Shown piece after piece: positions 1 to 24,372 of a stretch of 64,000 nt of DNA; position 1 is the first letter of the stretch; each line of letters starts with the position of its first letter. The stretch is from assembly GCF_002775205.1 (NCBI RefSeq), contig NC_036456.1, forward strand, positions 6,587,463 through 6,651,462. Direction: 5' to 3'. The notes under the pieces are model-generated. The model made no database searches and was not told where the DNA came from. It saw nothing but the letters and a program-made list of their open reading frames with translations. This DNA is from Xiphophorus maculatus (taxonomy: Eukaryota > Chordata > Actinopteri > Cyprinodontiformes > Poeciliidae). Made by a program: the position numbers and the translations under genes.

Positions 1-297
1 ATATATTTAAAGTTTTCACAGCACTTTACCGTCAAAAATGTAAGCAGCAATGAGTCTGAAAGGGTCGTAGCAGTAGAGCTCAAAATCACCTTATTGGTCC
101 CACAGAGGAAAAGTCCATTTAAAGTTGTCAAAAAGTACCTTCGGTTTTGCTTACAAGCTGAAAATAGGATTAATCGGTGGAATCTGTTCATGCCTGGTTG
201 TTTCAGGCGTTCGACCGTATCCAGAAATTCGACTTGGACATTTGAACATAAAGTCTGAGATACAGACAGAAAAACACACAGAATGAAACCTTCTTAC

Positions 298-350
298 CTG
301 TGAGAGTCCCAGCAGGTGTGCAGCTGACTGAACAATCAGACTATTTATCG
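298..350 (-). promoter_or_regulatory. TATA box plus non-coding exon 1 of a further SAMD9-like paralogue (gene body off the left edge)
   Basis: Read on the minus strand, a TATA-like GATAAATAG (complement of about 341-350) is followed by a short segment ending in a consensus donor CAG|GTAAGAAGG with the last exon base at 298. The same arrangement, with clearly related sequence (shared AGCTGCACACCTGCTGG), occurs at 5957-6015 upstream of the SAMD9-like gene in this window. Related sequence continues upstream of both copies (about 440-490 versus 6125-6200, sharing AGATCAAGCCTGAA-like and CTTTAGAA words). I infer the start of a tandem paralogue transcribed leftwards out of the window. No coding exon of it is visible. 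Confidence 0.5.
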
Positions 351-1259
351 CTTTGACGATGACCCTGCCCCGTGTTTTGCATACTTTCCTCCTAAACAAA
401 ACAGGAAGAGTGATTCTCTTTGACCGCCGTCGTCAGTCTTTCAGCAGATCAAGCCTGAAAGACTTGATCTGCTGGGTCTCCTTAGAAATAGTGGTTTGGT
501 TCGGCTTTCTTGGAAATGGACAGATTAAGAAACAAAAAAAGTTCTAGATTTCTATGGAGAAAAAAATGGATTTTAAAATCCACAGATTCAATGCCAAAGT
601 GTAGGAAGTTTCAATTCAACAAATGTAAAGCTTGCTTAAAGCACAAAATGTTTTTTTTACAAATGTTATTATTAATATATTTTGGTTAATATCTGCTCTG
701 AACGCTGTTTAAGGTTGACGTCCCATTGAACATTGTTTATGTCTGTGACAGTAGACCAAAGGACAATTTTATTTTCCCAGCTTCACTCTCCGAAAGGCAG
801 CCGGACGTAGACGGGATCTAAGGGTTGCTATGGCAACATGCCAGCCCTACGATGACCCAAAGTTTAAGATTCCTTAGTTTATTATTTGTGCAGAGATACA
901 TGAGGTGAAATGCCAGTGGAGAGAGGAGTATGAGCATCTTATTTACATCCAGGGAAACAGGAAGTGATGGATCGCAAACCGAATGTTCCTGGACACCATC
1001 AATTCAGAAACATAAATTATAAGTAATAAAAGAGGTCCGTTCAATGATTTATTGAATTTATAGATGCTGGCACAACTGATTATCTTAGATTGATGATTAT
1101 TTTATGATTTACTCTGTGTGATTATTTGCCTTTCTGTATAAAGATACTAAAACAAAAGGTATGCAATGTTTTATAATATGAACACTGAACCACCCATAAC
1201 ATTTTGAAAAGGAAAAAAATCTTTCATACTTAAGGTAATAACACACAAAGATCCAGTAT

Positions 1260-1262
<3 letters not shown>

Positions 1263-1316
<54 letters not shown>

Positions 1317-1317
1317 T
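1263..1317. repeat. (TTA)n microsatellite
   Basis: About 18 uninterrupted TTA/ATT units lie downstream of the SAMD9-like stop codon. The surrounding stretch 400-1640 is AT-rich and shows no supported coding exon. It would hold the 3' UTR of the SAMD9-like gene and the upstream region of the off-window paralogue. Confidence 0.9.
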
Positions 1318-1641
1318 ACTTAATGAACAACTCAGATTTATGGAACAAATCAACTTCCAAGCAGTCCAGACCAAAAACATGAGCATGAAATTCATGCATG
1401 ATAGATTAGCAATAACACAAGCTGTTTAACACACTCGTTGGGCTTATCAAAAGTCAAAGCGTAACACACACTGTGTCACTAACATTTTTAGTCATGTGAC
1501 TTAAAAAAACTAACATCAGAAATATGTAGGATATTCTTTTTTTTTTAAAAAAGACATGTTTGAATAATGTTTTCTCATTCAAAAGCAACAGTGTTTTGTT
1601 TTGTCGCCTTGTCGCTTTGTATGGGAACCTTCATGACGTCT

Positions 1642-4143
1642 TCAGGGGCCCTTAAAGGTTCCTCCTGCAGCTGGCACTTTGAAGACGACAGGACCCCTGA
1701 TGTCCAAGCCAAGATAAAAATACACGGGGCTCTGTGCCGGAGTGCTAGATTTACACTCTGTTCTGGCTTGCACTTTCTTCCCCCCAACAGTAACAATCAC
1801 AACCTTCGGCTTCATTGTAAAAGTCACATCTGACAGGGGGACTGGCTGAAGCATCTCTTGGACTTGTGGCAGCTGCCACGCCTTCCAACTCGTCCACATC
1901 TTATTGATTTTCCTTCTTTTCACTCCGTTTTTGTTTGGGACGTTGCCAAGCTCTGCTGCCACCACGCGTTCCACCGCTGCATCCAGTCTAGACCTGTGGA
2001 TCCATCTGCTAAGTCCAGAGCCCTTCCCTAGAAAAAACAGTGGCAACAGGTAACGACCTCGAAGGTACTTGTCGTAGACTTCGAGATAGGCCTTGTCCAT
2101 TAGGGCGACACAGTCTTCCAGGTCACAGCTCAGACCAGAAGATGGCTGTTCAGATTCTTTTCCTGTGTTTGCTTCCTCCAAAGTTTGGTCTCGAAGCTGT
2201 TCCTCTGGCCAGAACAACAGCAGGACCAAAAGGTAAAACTCTGGGTGTCTTTGTGTCACCACAGTAAGCATGTGTCTCTTAAGTATTGCCTGAAGTTCTC
2301 TAACCAGGCCGCGTTGAGGAGAGTGGGGATCCTTGTTGCTCAGGATGATGTTTGAAAGGATGTACCTCTCTGCCACTTTGACATCATTTACATTTTTCTT
2401 ATAAGTAGCCTTTAAATAATCTCGAGTTTGCTCCAACTGCAGCCGTGTTTTCTCTGTCACCCCAAACTTGAAGGCTCGTTTTTCCTTCGACACGAAAAGG
2501 CCGTGATTCAGACAACTGAGAAGAGCTGGGAAGCTGGTGGAGTTAGCTGCGTCTTCTGCTGTGTATTGTTGATAGCAAGAGGCAACATCTCTCCAAATGT
2601 AATCTGGTTCCACGGTTGTCTTGTGAGGCTTGCCAAGGTTGGAGTAGCTGAGATACTGTTCAAAAAACTCAAACTTGTCTATTACTTTAGATTTTAGTTT
2701 CTCCCTGAATGGATTGCAACGTTTATGTTTCTCAGCAACTATCTTGGCTACTTGAATAAAACCAAATTTTCCTCGGTTGTTGAACAAATTTGTTTCGTCA
2801 GCACATTCATTCTCAGCTTTCTTCTCCACATTTCTGAAGGCTTCAATGGCTTTCTCTGCCATATCATTTACGTCACTAGGTGATGTGATTTTCTTTCTTA
2901 ACCAGTTCTTATACACCTGTCCAAGGGTGTCAGCAGTAAAAGAGTTTTTCAAATCTCTACTGATAGCTTCTTGTGCCCATTCTTCTGCTTCTTTATAGTC
3001 TATGTCATGTTGGTAATACAAGCGAGCAATTGTTTGAGGATAGATGAACTTGTCTTGAAATATCTGGGAAGCCTGTTTTAGTACATCAAGAGCTTCAGCA
3101 GAACCCTCCATTGTCAATATGTCTTCTATCAACGTTGAGAACATCCTTTTGCTGTTCTCATTCTTTTCTCTCTGTGTCAGTAGTTCTTTCATCAATTTGA
3201 CTATGCCAGGTTGGGCTTGGTCTCCGCAAAGTGAAACTACACAGTTGGATGCGATGGAACTTCTGGAAATCTCCAGGGCAGCCAGTTGCTCCAAAGATCT
3301 ATTTGCAATATCCGGGTGAATCATGCACACACCTTGACCGGAGTCTCTGTTGAGACTGAGGAATGGCTTCGCTTTTTCTTCAAGTGGAGAATCGTCGAGG
3401 ATCTCCTGGCACTTTTGCATGAGCAGGTAGGAGTTTGGAACATACGCGCTCAACAGCGCCAAGATAGAGAACAACTTTGTGTTGTCGGAATCTGGGCAGT
3501 TTTCAACGTATACAAATATGTCTGATTTAAAAAGACAGAAAAAGAAGTCTAGAAATGACGTCACATTCATATTCGAAGTCACAGTTCTTTCTGAGCTACT
3601 TCCTGTAGTCGTCGTTTGCAGCGCCATGCTCTCTTTCCCCGTGATTTCTTTAGTCAGGCGTAAGGAGACATCTTTGCTGTTTTCCACCACATTGCTCCCT
3701 GTCAGTACATTTCTGAGGGAACTGACTGTATGCGGTTGGACTTTATCCCCACAAAGTAATTCTATGCAATCCTTCACTATAGCATTTTTGCTAATGTTCA
3801 GGTCAGCTAGTAGCTCCAAACAGCTGTTGGCCACATCTGTGTTTATCACATGCACGGCGTGACTGGACACCGTGATGAAGCAGGAAAAAGGCTCCATTCT
3901 TGTCTCAAAGGGAGGCTCTCCACGGCTGGGATCAGGCGGCCCGAGGATTTGTTGACAGTCTCGAAAGTCCAACTTGAACTCCGGATCGTGTGCGTTCAGC
4001 AAGGCCAACACTGAAAACAGCTTTGTGTTGGTGGACACTGGCTTGTCTCGCACATATGCAGAAATGCGTGGTTTGTGAAGGAGAAATGAATGTTCAGAGG
4101 CACTGAGGTCAGGGGTCACACTTTCCCCTGAGTTGCTTTCCAT
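1642..4143 (-). CDS. samd9l-like: SAMD9/SAMD9L-like protein, C-terminal-half form with internal duplication
   Basis: One coding exon, 833 codons from the ATG at 4143 (in-frame codons continue to 4269, but a good acceptor TTTAG| sits at 4215). The C-terminal part matches the SAMD9/SAMD9L family: helical-repeat signature DTLGQVYKNWL, FYLLVLLLFWPEEQL, and the final FYLGLDIRGPV of the OB-fold-like end. Full-length relatives are about 1,500-1,600 residues and begin with a SAM domain, an AlbA-like domain and a P-loop NTPase. None of these is encoded here. Residues about 28-163 and 208-341 are two diverged copies of the same module, each with NTKLFS-x-LALL, CQ-x-IL, ANxxLExLA and LCGDxxQP. In that family the module lies just after the NTPase. 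Human SAMD9/SAMD9L restrict poxviruses and inhibit translation; without the N-terminal effector and NTPase parts, a different or regulatory role is likely. The frame is intact, so I call it a gene rather than a pseudogene. Confidence 0.8.
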   Translation of the reverse strand: MESNSGESVTPDLSASEHSFLLHKPRISAYVRDKPVSTNTKLFSVLALLNAHDPEFKLDFRDCQQILGPPDPSRGEPPFETRMEPFSCFITVSSHAVHVINTDVANSCLELLADLNISKNAIVKDCIELLCGDKVQPHTVSSLRNVLTGSNVVENSKDVSLRLTKEITGKESMALQTTTTGSSSERTVTSNMNVTSFLDFFFCLFKSDIFVYVENCPDSDNTKLFSILALLSAYVPNSYLLMQKCQEILDDSPLEEKAKPFLSLNRDSGQGVCMIHPDIANRSLEQLAALEISRSSIASNCVVSLCGDQAQPGIVKLMKELLTQREKNENSKRMFSTLIEDILTMEGSAEALDVLKQASQIFQDKFIYPQTIARLYYQHDIDYKEAEEWAQEAISRDLKNSFTADTLGQVYKNWLRKKITSPSDVNDMAEKAIEAFRNVEKKAENECADETNLFNNRGKFGFIQVAKIVAEKHKRCNPFREKLKSKVIDKFEFFEQYLSYSNLGKPHKTTVEPDYIWRDVASCYQQYTAEDAANSTSFPALLSCLNHGLFVSKEKRAFKFGVTEKTRLQLEQTRDYLKATYKKNVNDVKVAERYILSNIILSNKDPHSPQRGLVRELQAILKRHMLTVVTQRHPEFYLLVLLLFWPEEQLRDQTLEEANTGKESEQPSSGLSCDLEDCVALMDKAYLEVYDKYLRGRYLLPLFFLGKGSGLSRWIHRSRLDAAVERVVAAELGNVPNKNGVKRRKINKMWTSWKAWQLPQVQEMLQPVPLSDVTFTMKPKVVIVTVGGKKVQARTECKSSTPAQSPVYFYLGLDIRGPVVFKVPAAGGTFKGP

Positions 4144-5493
4144 TGCGGCCTCTCCAGATGGAAGAGATGTCGTCTTTGTGCTCGGGAACAAACCGTTCAC
4201 AGCCGTTTCAATACCTAAATCAGAGAAGAGATTGTCAGAGACTTTAAAAAATATAAATACACTCATCAAATAGTAATTGTACTAACTGGTGCATAAAAAG
4301 CAACTAAATGGGCAATATGTTCTCAGGGTGCATTTGAAAGGAGTAGAAAAAGACTCAAAACCTCTGGGCAGAAATGTTGAAATTTCTTCTGTGAATTTCA
4401 ATCATTTCTGAAATGAATTACATTTTAAATTGCCCATCTGTAATATTACCTTATGACAATTTTAGAGAAGAGCCTGTCCCGAAAACACTGACAGATAAGG
4501 ACCAACCCTGCAGCTACCAAAGATCACATGAATACTAGTATCTAGAGGCTGCCTTCCTGTGCTAAAGCAAAATATATGTTGCCATACACGTATTTTAGTG
4601 TAGGCCGTGTTAAACAGATTAAGATGCTACGCACTGATTACGAGATGTGAGCAGATTCACCTGTTTTGTGTCAAGTCACGTGACTTTATCATAATTTTAA
4701 AAAACCTGACTGTTATGGAGTAATGTCGTTCAGAATAGTGTTTGTAAATCAGCCGGAGACATTTTTAAGATTTCTCTTAATGAAATCTTGCTGTAAGGAA
4801 GTAGAATGATTCAACCATGCAACTAGATCACTCAAATGTAAATTGTATTGACTCAATGAAAGAAGTGTTTCAGATTGTAAAAAAAAAAAAAAAAATCTTT
4901 ATAAAAAGTGTCTTTAAATTTTCGACTTTTATGTTCCTAGGTTTATATTATAAATAATAAGAATGTGAAGGTCCATGCTATGACAATAGGCGTAGGCTAG
5001 AAGGTAGTTTGATCAACCAATCAAGATAGGTGAATAGGTGACTAATCACAAAATTTAAAGAAATGAAACTGCTCCTGGGTATTAGACTAATAATGGTCAT
5101 AATAAACACCTATTTAAGTCATTAAACTCAGCCACACCTTGGTAATTTCTATACTGAAATAGTCAGCGATGTTAAAACATCTGCTGATCCTGACAACACA
5201 AATCCTGGACACATCGATGAATCATCAGACGGTTTGCCTCACTCCTAAACCCACCTGAGCCAGCAGACTCAGTGAGTCGCATAGCGAACAGGGACTACGC
5301 AAGGGAAACAAATTTCAGGAGAGAAGTGGAAATATTCTCTCTGACACGGATTAAGACCTTAAAACATGGAAGGTAAGGCTGAATTTATGTTCTTGGCTCG
5401 ATGAAGGGAGCCGTCTTCGTTGCAGATGCCAAAAAAAAAAAGAACTGTGTCATCTGCCAACAGCACAGATGACCCCCAGAGGTTCCTAACCCA

Positions 5494-5550
5494 GACGACC
5501 TTCTCTCCACGACGACCGTCTCTCCATGACGACCGTCTCTCCATGATGAC
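5494..5550. repeat. 17-bp tandem repeat, about 3 copies
   Basis: Three consecutive 17-base units of the form GACGACCGTCTCTCCAT (5494-5510, 5511-5527, 5528-5544) are followed by a partial GATGAC. It lies in the presumed 5' intron of the SAMD9-like gene (4215-5956). No coding exon is evident in the rest of that intron. Confidence 0.85.
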
Positions 5551-5956
5551 TTGAAGCACAAACAAGTGTAAAGAAACCGGTCACAACTCTCCCCTTGGTT
5601 TACTGAAACGTAATGCTGCATAACTCCGGGTCACGATGAGCTGCGTTTTCTGTGAAACTGGTTTGACTGTTTGTAGTAAACGTGATTCTTTCATGATGAA
5701 AAAAAAACATATTTAACCAAACAAGTTGATCTTACATTAAATGGGTTTCTCCAGCAAAAAAAAAAGAAAAAAAGGTTGAACAGACAAATCACAGATGAAA
5801 GGTGTAACGTTTAGAGGATCTAACGGTGAAAATCTTTGCAAACTGTCGAAAATGGATTTCAACCAGATTTTAACTTAAAAGATAAAACAATAGATGAATG
5901 ATACATTTTCCAAACACTGCATAGAGACAGATTAACACACAATCTCACCTTCTTAC

Positions 5957-6015
5957 CTGTTAAGAGTTCCAGCAGGTGTGCAGCTGACCGAGCCTTCAGA
6001 CGAGGCTATTTATTG
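5957..6015 (-). promoter_or_regulatory. Core promoter (TATA) and non-coding exon 1 of the SAMD9-like gene
   Basis: On the minus strand, CAATAAATAG (complement of 6006-6015) resembles a TATA box. It is followed about 25-30 bp later by a short segment that ends with a textbook donor CAG|GTAAGA at 5957. The matching acceptor is CTCTGATTTAG| with exon 2 starting at 4214, 71 bases before the coding ATG. A short non-coding exon 1 joined to a single coding exon is the usual SAMD9/SAMD9L layout. The transcription start itself is inferred. Confidence 0.5.
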
Positions 6016-8094
6016 CAAACTGCGACAGGACCCTCCCTGTTTTTTGAATACTTTTATCGTTTAGTATCGTGGTATTTCTCTGAGTCACATTGTTCACATT
6101 GTTCACAATAAACATATCAGCTGTTCTACGCCAGCAGGTCAAGCCTGAACGATCAGATGCCACGCAACATAAGTTGTGTTTCTTTAGAAGTGAAGGTTAG
6201 ATTCTGTTTTCCTGTAAACCGGAGCGTTAAGAGAAAACGTGTGCATGTATTTTGATATTTATACACACACACTCAGATATATATCTGATATAAATGTATT
6301 ATATCAGATATATATCTGTGAATAGATAGTCAGATAAGGCAGATGATTTCTCTTATCTCTTTTCAAGCATGAAAATATGAAATCAAACAACTGGTGGTGA
6401 AAACTGACACAAAGCAAAGTGCCACATTTTGACCCTCATGCCATGGTCATAAAACAAAATAAATAAAATTATATATATATTTTTTAAGGACGCCATACCT
6501 TAACTCTACCAGGTCCCTGAACAACAACACTCTTTGGTGTGGAAGTGATCAGTAACAGCGAAGTATTAATAATAGAAAAAAGGCTGTAGGACGTCATTTC
6601 AGAGGAAACTTATTTTCAGTTGCGGCAGGTTTGAGCCTCTATAGCAAAGAAATCTCCATTTTATTCACGTTGGTTTGTTTTCTCCTTTGTCATTTTGTGC
6701 TTTTGCGGTTTTGGTCACAGCGACATCCATTTTTTAAATTTTTTTTATTACACAAAACCTGATCCAAGATTAAATTTGAAGAATTTGTCTCATCTGAATT
6801 AAGCTGCACGTTTGACTTACAGTAAACCAAACCCAGTGACTCTCAAACTATTGCTAAATATGTAACCCGTGCTGGAAAAGAAGCGTTGTCCATTTCCTGT
6901 AAATGCTGTAAATCAAATATTTCACAATCGCTGCCGTCAGTAAATCTTGCAGCAGGAAGTCGTTGCACCTGATAGTTATTACAACACGAGAGCCGACTAA
7001 TAAACGTCGGCTGTGAAAATGAAACTAGACGAGAAAAGGTAATAACAGTACAACAAATTGAATCAGCTCAGAGGCTGTACAGTATGTTGACGTGCACACA
7101 CATATAATCATTTCACTAATATGCGTTCATACATTTTTCTAAAAAGTATCCAGGATGTCCTTTTGTTTTCTGGAACTCTTGAACAACCTCCAGTGAAACC
7201 ACAGGCTGCAAGTGCATGGAAACATAACAAACATTTTCTCACAGCAGGTGAACAAACGGTGCCGCACTGTTTCACAGAAGAAGAAACTCGGCTTCTTTAT
7301 TTCAAATGAGTTTCCCATCAAATGAAACTGATGTACACAGCAGCGTGTGTAAGTGGTTTATTCTGTACACCCTCTGGACTTTAGGTGTCTGCACAGCATG
7401 AATGATTCATTTCACTCGTAATGTCTTGCAGAAATACTCGTGACCTTTGAACCCCCTCACATTTTGTGGTGTTTACACCAGTTTCACGTTTAAGATGAAA
7501 CAGATGATTCTGGTCATTAGGGCCAAAATGTGAGCTTGAGTTTCTTGGTTCAAGAAAAACATGTAAAATGTAGTTGGTTTTTTTTCACTGCAATAGTCTT
7601 GAGTTTCCACTTGTAACAAGATGTGATTCTCACCAGAATTATATTTTTAAAATATAGTCTGGTTTGCTCAAAAAGTCAAGGACTCTCACAGGAAGACATT
7701 GGAACCTGTGCAGTAATTAACGAGTGGGGGAAAAAAATCAAGAAGTTGTGGACTGTGGGCCTCTTTCGTCTTTGTATCTCCCTTCAACACCCAAGTTTCA
7801 AATCTCCGTACAATTAAAATAAGCAAAAACATCCAGACGCAGTTCTTTAAATGTGAGTAAATATATTTAAACAATAAAATGACCCTGCTGTGTTATAAAG
7901 AACCTGACCTACAAGAGCACCTGGACGTAAAACATGGCAACCAGAAATGGTTGTCTTGTACTTTCAGTAATTTTCCCCAAATTTGTACATCTTGTTTTAA
8001 TATTTTTAAGCTTCCTGTATTATTATACTAACAGTGATTTATTTTTCTATTCTGCCGCTGTATTGAAACCCGTCTCCACTCCATGTTTTAATCC

Positions 8095-8140
8095 CGAGGC
8101 AGCTACATCCATCTCTATGCAGATGATATGCTGTTCCACT
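8095..8140 (+). pseudogene. Scrap of LINE reverse transcriptase (YADD box)
   Basis: Forward-strand translation in one frame gives GSYIHLYADDMLFHL, which has the reverse-transcriptase catalytic YADD box in the context usual for vertebrate LINEs. Stops follow within about 40 codons, and no long ORF flanks it. The extent of the fragment is uncertain. Confidence 0.45.
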
Positions 8141-8536
8141 TGTTCCCACATATTCACACGTATTCTATCGTTGCTACCTTCACCATCTTTCAGTCAAGCA
8201 CACACATTCAATAATCCGGGCTCAAAATACATCACAGTATCATCTGCAAACGTCATAATTCACGTCCCTCTTCCTGGCAGACGTTTCCTGCTTGACCTCA
8301 TCCATCAGCCTCACCTTAACTAGAAATAGACTCAAATCTAGTTCCCTCATCCACCATCGCCAACTCAATACCTCTTCACCCTATTTATATAACTTAAAAT
8401 CTGAAGAAATCCCCAATGGAAACAAACTACTTTCTTTTAATTTTATTACAAAAACAAAAAACAGATTTTCAGAATCAACAGTACATCTATTGTGATACAA
8501 CAAAAAGGGAAACGTAGGACAAGTGTGAGGAGGATG

Positions 8537-8564
8537 GTGTGTGTGTGTGTGTGTGTGTGTGTGT
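8537..8564. repeat. (TG)n microsatellite
   Basis: Uninterrupted TG dinucleotides; shorter CA/TG runs also occur near 8817-8832 and 9117-9134, all just downstream of the supt16h stop codon on the minus strand. Confidence 0.9.
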
Positions 8565-8745
8565 TCCAATGGGCTTTACAAAGTCCATTAGAAAAACAAA
8601 AACAATCAGGAAAGGTGAATGCTCTTGTTTGTCATCACATTTTAATAGAGAAGAAAAAGGGAAAAAAAAAAATAGTTGAGATGAAGAATCACAGGTTTCT
8701 CAGTTTTATATAAAAACACTTTGCGGAGGCGATGGCAGGCCGTCT

Positions 8746-8751
8746 TTTATT
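8746..8751 (-). terminator. supt16h: Candidate poly(A) signal AATAAA for supt16h
   Basis: The complement reads AATAAA about 390 bases past the supt16h stop codon, giving a plausible short 3' UTR. It is a motif match only; no transcript evidence is available. Confidence 0.4.
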
Positions 8752-9141
8752 ATCCGTCATATTAAGAAACCAGTATTATCTTAAACAGAAAACAACTTGC
8801 AATAAAAACCCATGAACACACACACACACACAAAAAAAACCAAAAATAGTAGCTGGCTGAAGAACAGAGTAAGTTGGGAATGAACATGATGAAAAGCTGT
8901 TGAATGAAGTGTGACTGCTGGTTCTTCTGTCGTCACGAGAAACTTCACAAACCCCCCAAAAAAGGGACGAAGAAAAATGGGGGGAGACCTTCTACATCTA
9001 TGTACAGATTGTTTGTCTGAAAATGTGTGTGTGTGTGATTTTGGGAAAAAAAAAAAAAAAAAAAAAGCCACAGAAGGGATAAAAGGAAAAAGGCGGGATG
9101 GTAAAATGGGTTTGGCAGTGTGTGTGTGTGTGTGAGTCAGT

Positions 9142-22249
<13,108 letters not shown>

Positions 22250-22250
<1 letters not shown>

Positions 22251-24372
22251 GGAGCATTGGAAATTATTGAAAATGGTTATTGAAATGAGGGAAAAACAGC
22301 AAATTTACCTATATTTGTTTTGTCTTCAAATATTAAAAATGTATTTACGATTAGCTTATGTAAGTTTAAACTTGACTGTTTCCATAAATGTCTAAAAGTT
22401 TTGTCGTATCTGGAGGAACAATAGTGTGTTTGTTCTTTTAAAATCCTCCATTAATTTAAAATACTTTTCTTTCCTTACAAAAACAAGCATTTTACTGATT
22501 AATTTTTTTTAATGATTTGATCCATTATTCTTTTATTCCTTGAAATAAATTCAATAATTTCAACTGAAATTCAAAAACAGTTATCATCTGTTCATGTTCA
22601 TTTCTTGTATTTCTTTATATTTCTGGTCGTTGAAGTCCCTCTGATTTTAATCATTTGTCTAAAAGTAATAAAAAAAATCTAAATAATTTGAGAAAATAGG
22701 AAAAGCAAAAACAAAGTTAACACCAAAGTGTAATAAAAAGAAATCTGTTATATTATAACATAAAATATTTTATTTCATAATTAAAAACATTGCCACAATA
22801 TCTACAATAGACCACACCAATAATGGCATCGCTTTATCCACCTTGAAACAGTTTTTTGTTTTTTTGGAAGCAACTTAATCCTTTTATTCCTCAGTCAACC
22901 CGCCACTGATTTATTTCTCTGGTGTGTTAGGGCCGTTGTAGATGGGGAAAAGAAAGGAGGAGAACGTTTCTGCCAAAGAATGTTGAGATTGCCAGGAAAC
23001 TTGGACGTTTTTCAGTTCAACCCTCACGGTCGACACTCAGTAGTACTGCGGCGTCTGTCACGGTCAGACAACAGGGAAGCAGGAAGTTTGGGTGGGCGGG
23101 TTGATGTCCCGTCAGACTGTCAATCCCCGAAACCACCCCTTATTTTTTTACAACTTATTGTAAAAAGCTTGTGGGGTCTAAATGAGCACGGGAGGGTTAG
23201 GAAGTCAAAAATTTGTTTTCCCCTACCAAAAAGGGAAATTTTAAAAGTTGCACATTTCTAAAATTTATTTCAAAATTTGAGACTTTTGCAAATTTTCATC
23301 TTTTCAACAGAGATTTTTTTAAAAAATTGTAGAAAACTTGAGATTTTTGGTCAAAAATTAAATTTTTTTCCAATCTGCAATGGCCCTAATACTCCGTTAC
23401 ATATTTATTACTTTAATGGGGTAAAATCTTTTCATTAAAAAAAAAAAAATAATAATTTGCAATGAACTCCCTTTACAGCAAATGCTGCTGTTAGAGCTGG
23501 TGTGTTTATTTCATACTGGCATTTCTAATTCCATCCAGAAATGATCACAAATCTTTATATGCAAACTACGCAGCACACGTTCCAAAAGCTCAAATGTACA
23601 GGGTCGAAGCAGACGTTAGCACCCGTTTTGTGTTTCTGACCAGCAGCCGTTCACTTATGGAAAGTTGGTCAAAAGTTGTCTTTTAAAAATGTGTTTTGAC
23701 AGAATTCCATTCCAGGTAGGCTCCCTTTTCGCCCGCCACGTTTAACTCCTTCTTGCACGATCTGGAGATGGTTTGTGCTTGGCGTGGTTGTCGGTTTCCC
23801 AAATGTCTACATTAGCGCAGATGACGAGAAGACCGAATCGTCCAAAACTCCCAGAATTCGTTCACAATGATCCTGTCGTCCTTGTATGAGTAAAGGGAAG
23901 AGCACAGACGAATAAAATAAATGCATCAGCAGGTTCCCTCCCCCCCACATGTCACTTTCCTTATTTTTTCCTTTTTTGAAAATAATTAAAAACACCACCA
24001 TGTTCATATAAAATGTTCCTCGTTTTATCAAGTTCATTTTCCTCTTTTTTTTTTTTTTTTTACTCTCTTCCAATTCACAATACATGATCAACATGAAATA
24101 CGCGGAGCGGCGCTAGCCATCCGTCCTCGTCCGTCTGCGTGAACGAATCCAGTGCTTGCAAAACAGGAAACCGGAGGCGACTTCCACCCGCCTGCCACTG
24201 TGAGGTCTTTGTTCTTGTCCCCGAGATGATGTGAGCGTAAGAAAGAAAAACAAACAAAAAAAAAACCCAACAACGAACCATTTACCAGCCGACACCCGAG
24301 TCAGTCGCACGTGTTTTGTTTGCAGTTCATTTGTAGTATTTAGTCCCGTTTGTGTGGCATCGTTTCCGTTCT
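22250..24372. other. supt16h-tox4 spacer, including the tox4 3' UTR
   Basis: AT-rich, with no supported coding exon. On the minus strand several AATAAA motifs occur (for example near 22876, 23265 and 23404), so the tox4 polyadenylation site cannot be chosen from sequence alone. A poly(T) run lies at about 24045-24061. Confidence 0.5.

Larger units (their letters stand above)
6060..8745. other. Spacer between the SAMD9-like promoter and the supt16h 3' end
   Basis: No supported gene. It contains AT-rich sequence, a TATATATC-type run near 6280-6315, an RT-like LINE scrap at 8095-8140 and a (TG)n microsatellite at 8537-8564. ORFs here are short and resemble no family I recognise. Confidence 0.6.

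Noticed and set aside
1575-1833. Small ORFs over the SAMD9-like stop codon
   Set aside because: Out-of-frame overlaps of the 3' end of the real gene with no independent support.
3479-3862. Plus-strand ORF inside the SAMD9-like gene
   Set aside because: Antisense shadow; the minus-strand frame is long, uninterrupted and family-matched.
8500-8570. Dinucleotide runs as possible CRISPR-like or structured repeats
   Set aside because: Plain (TG)n microsatellite; the genome is eukaryotic and no direct-repeat/spacer array is present anywhere.
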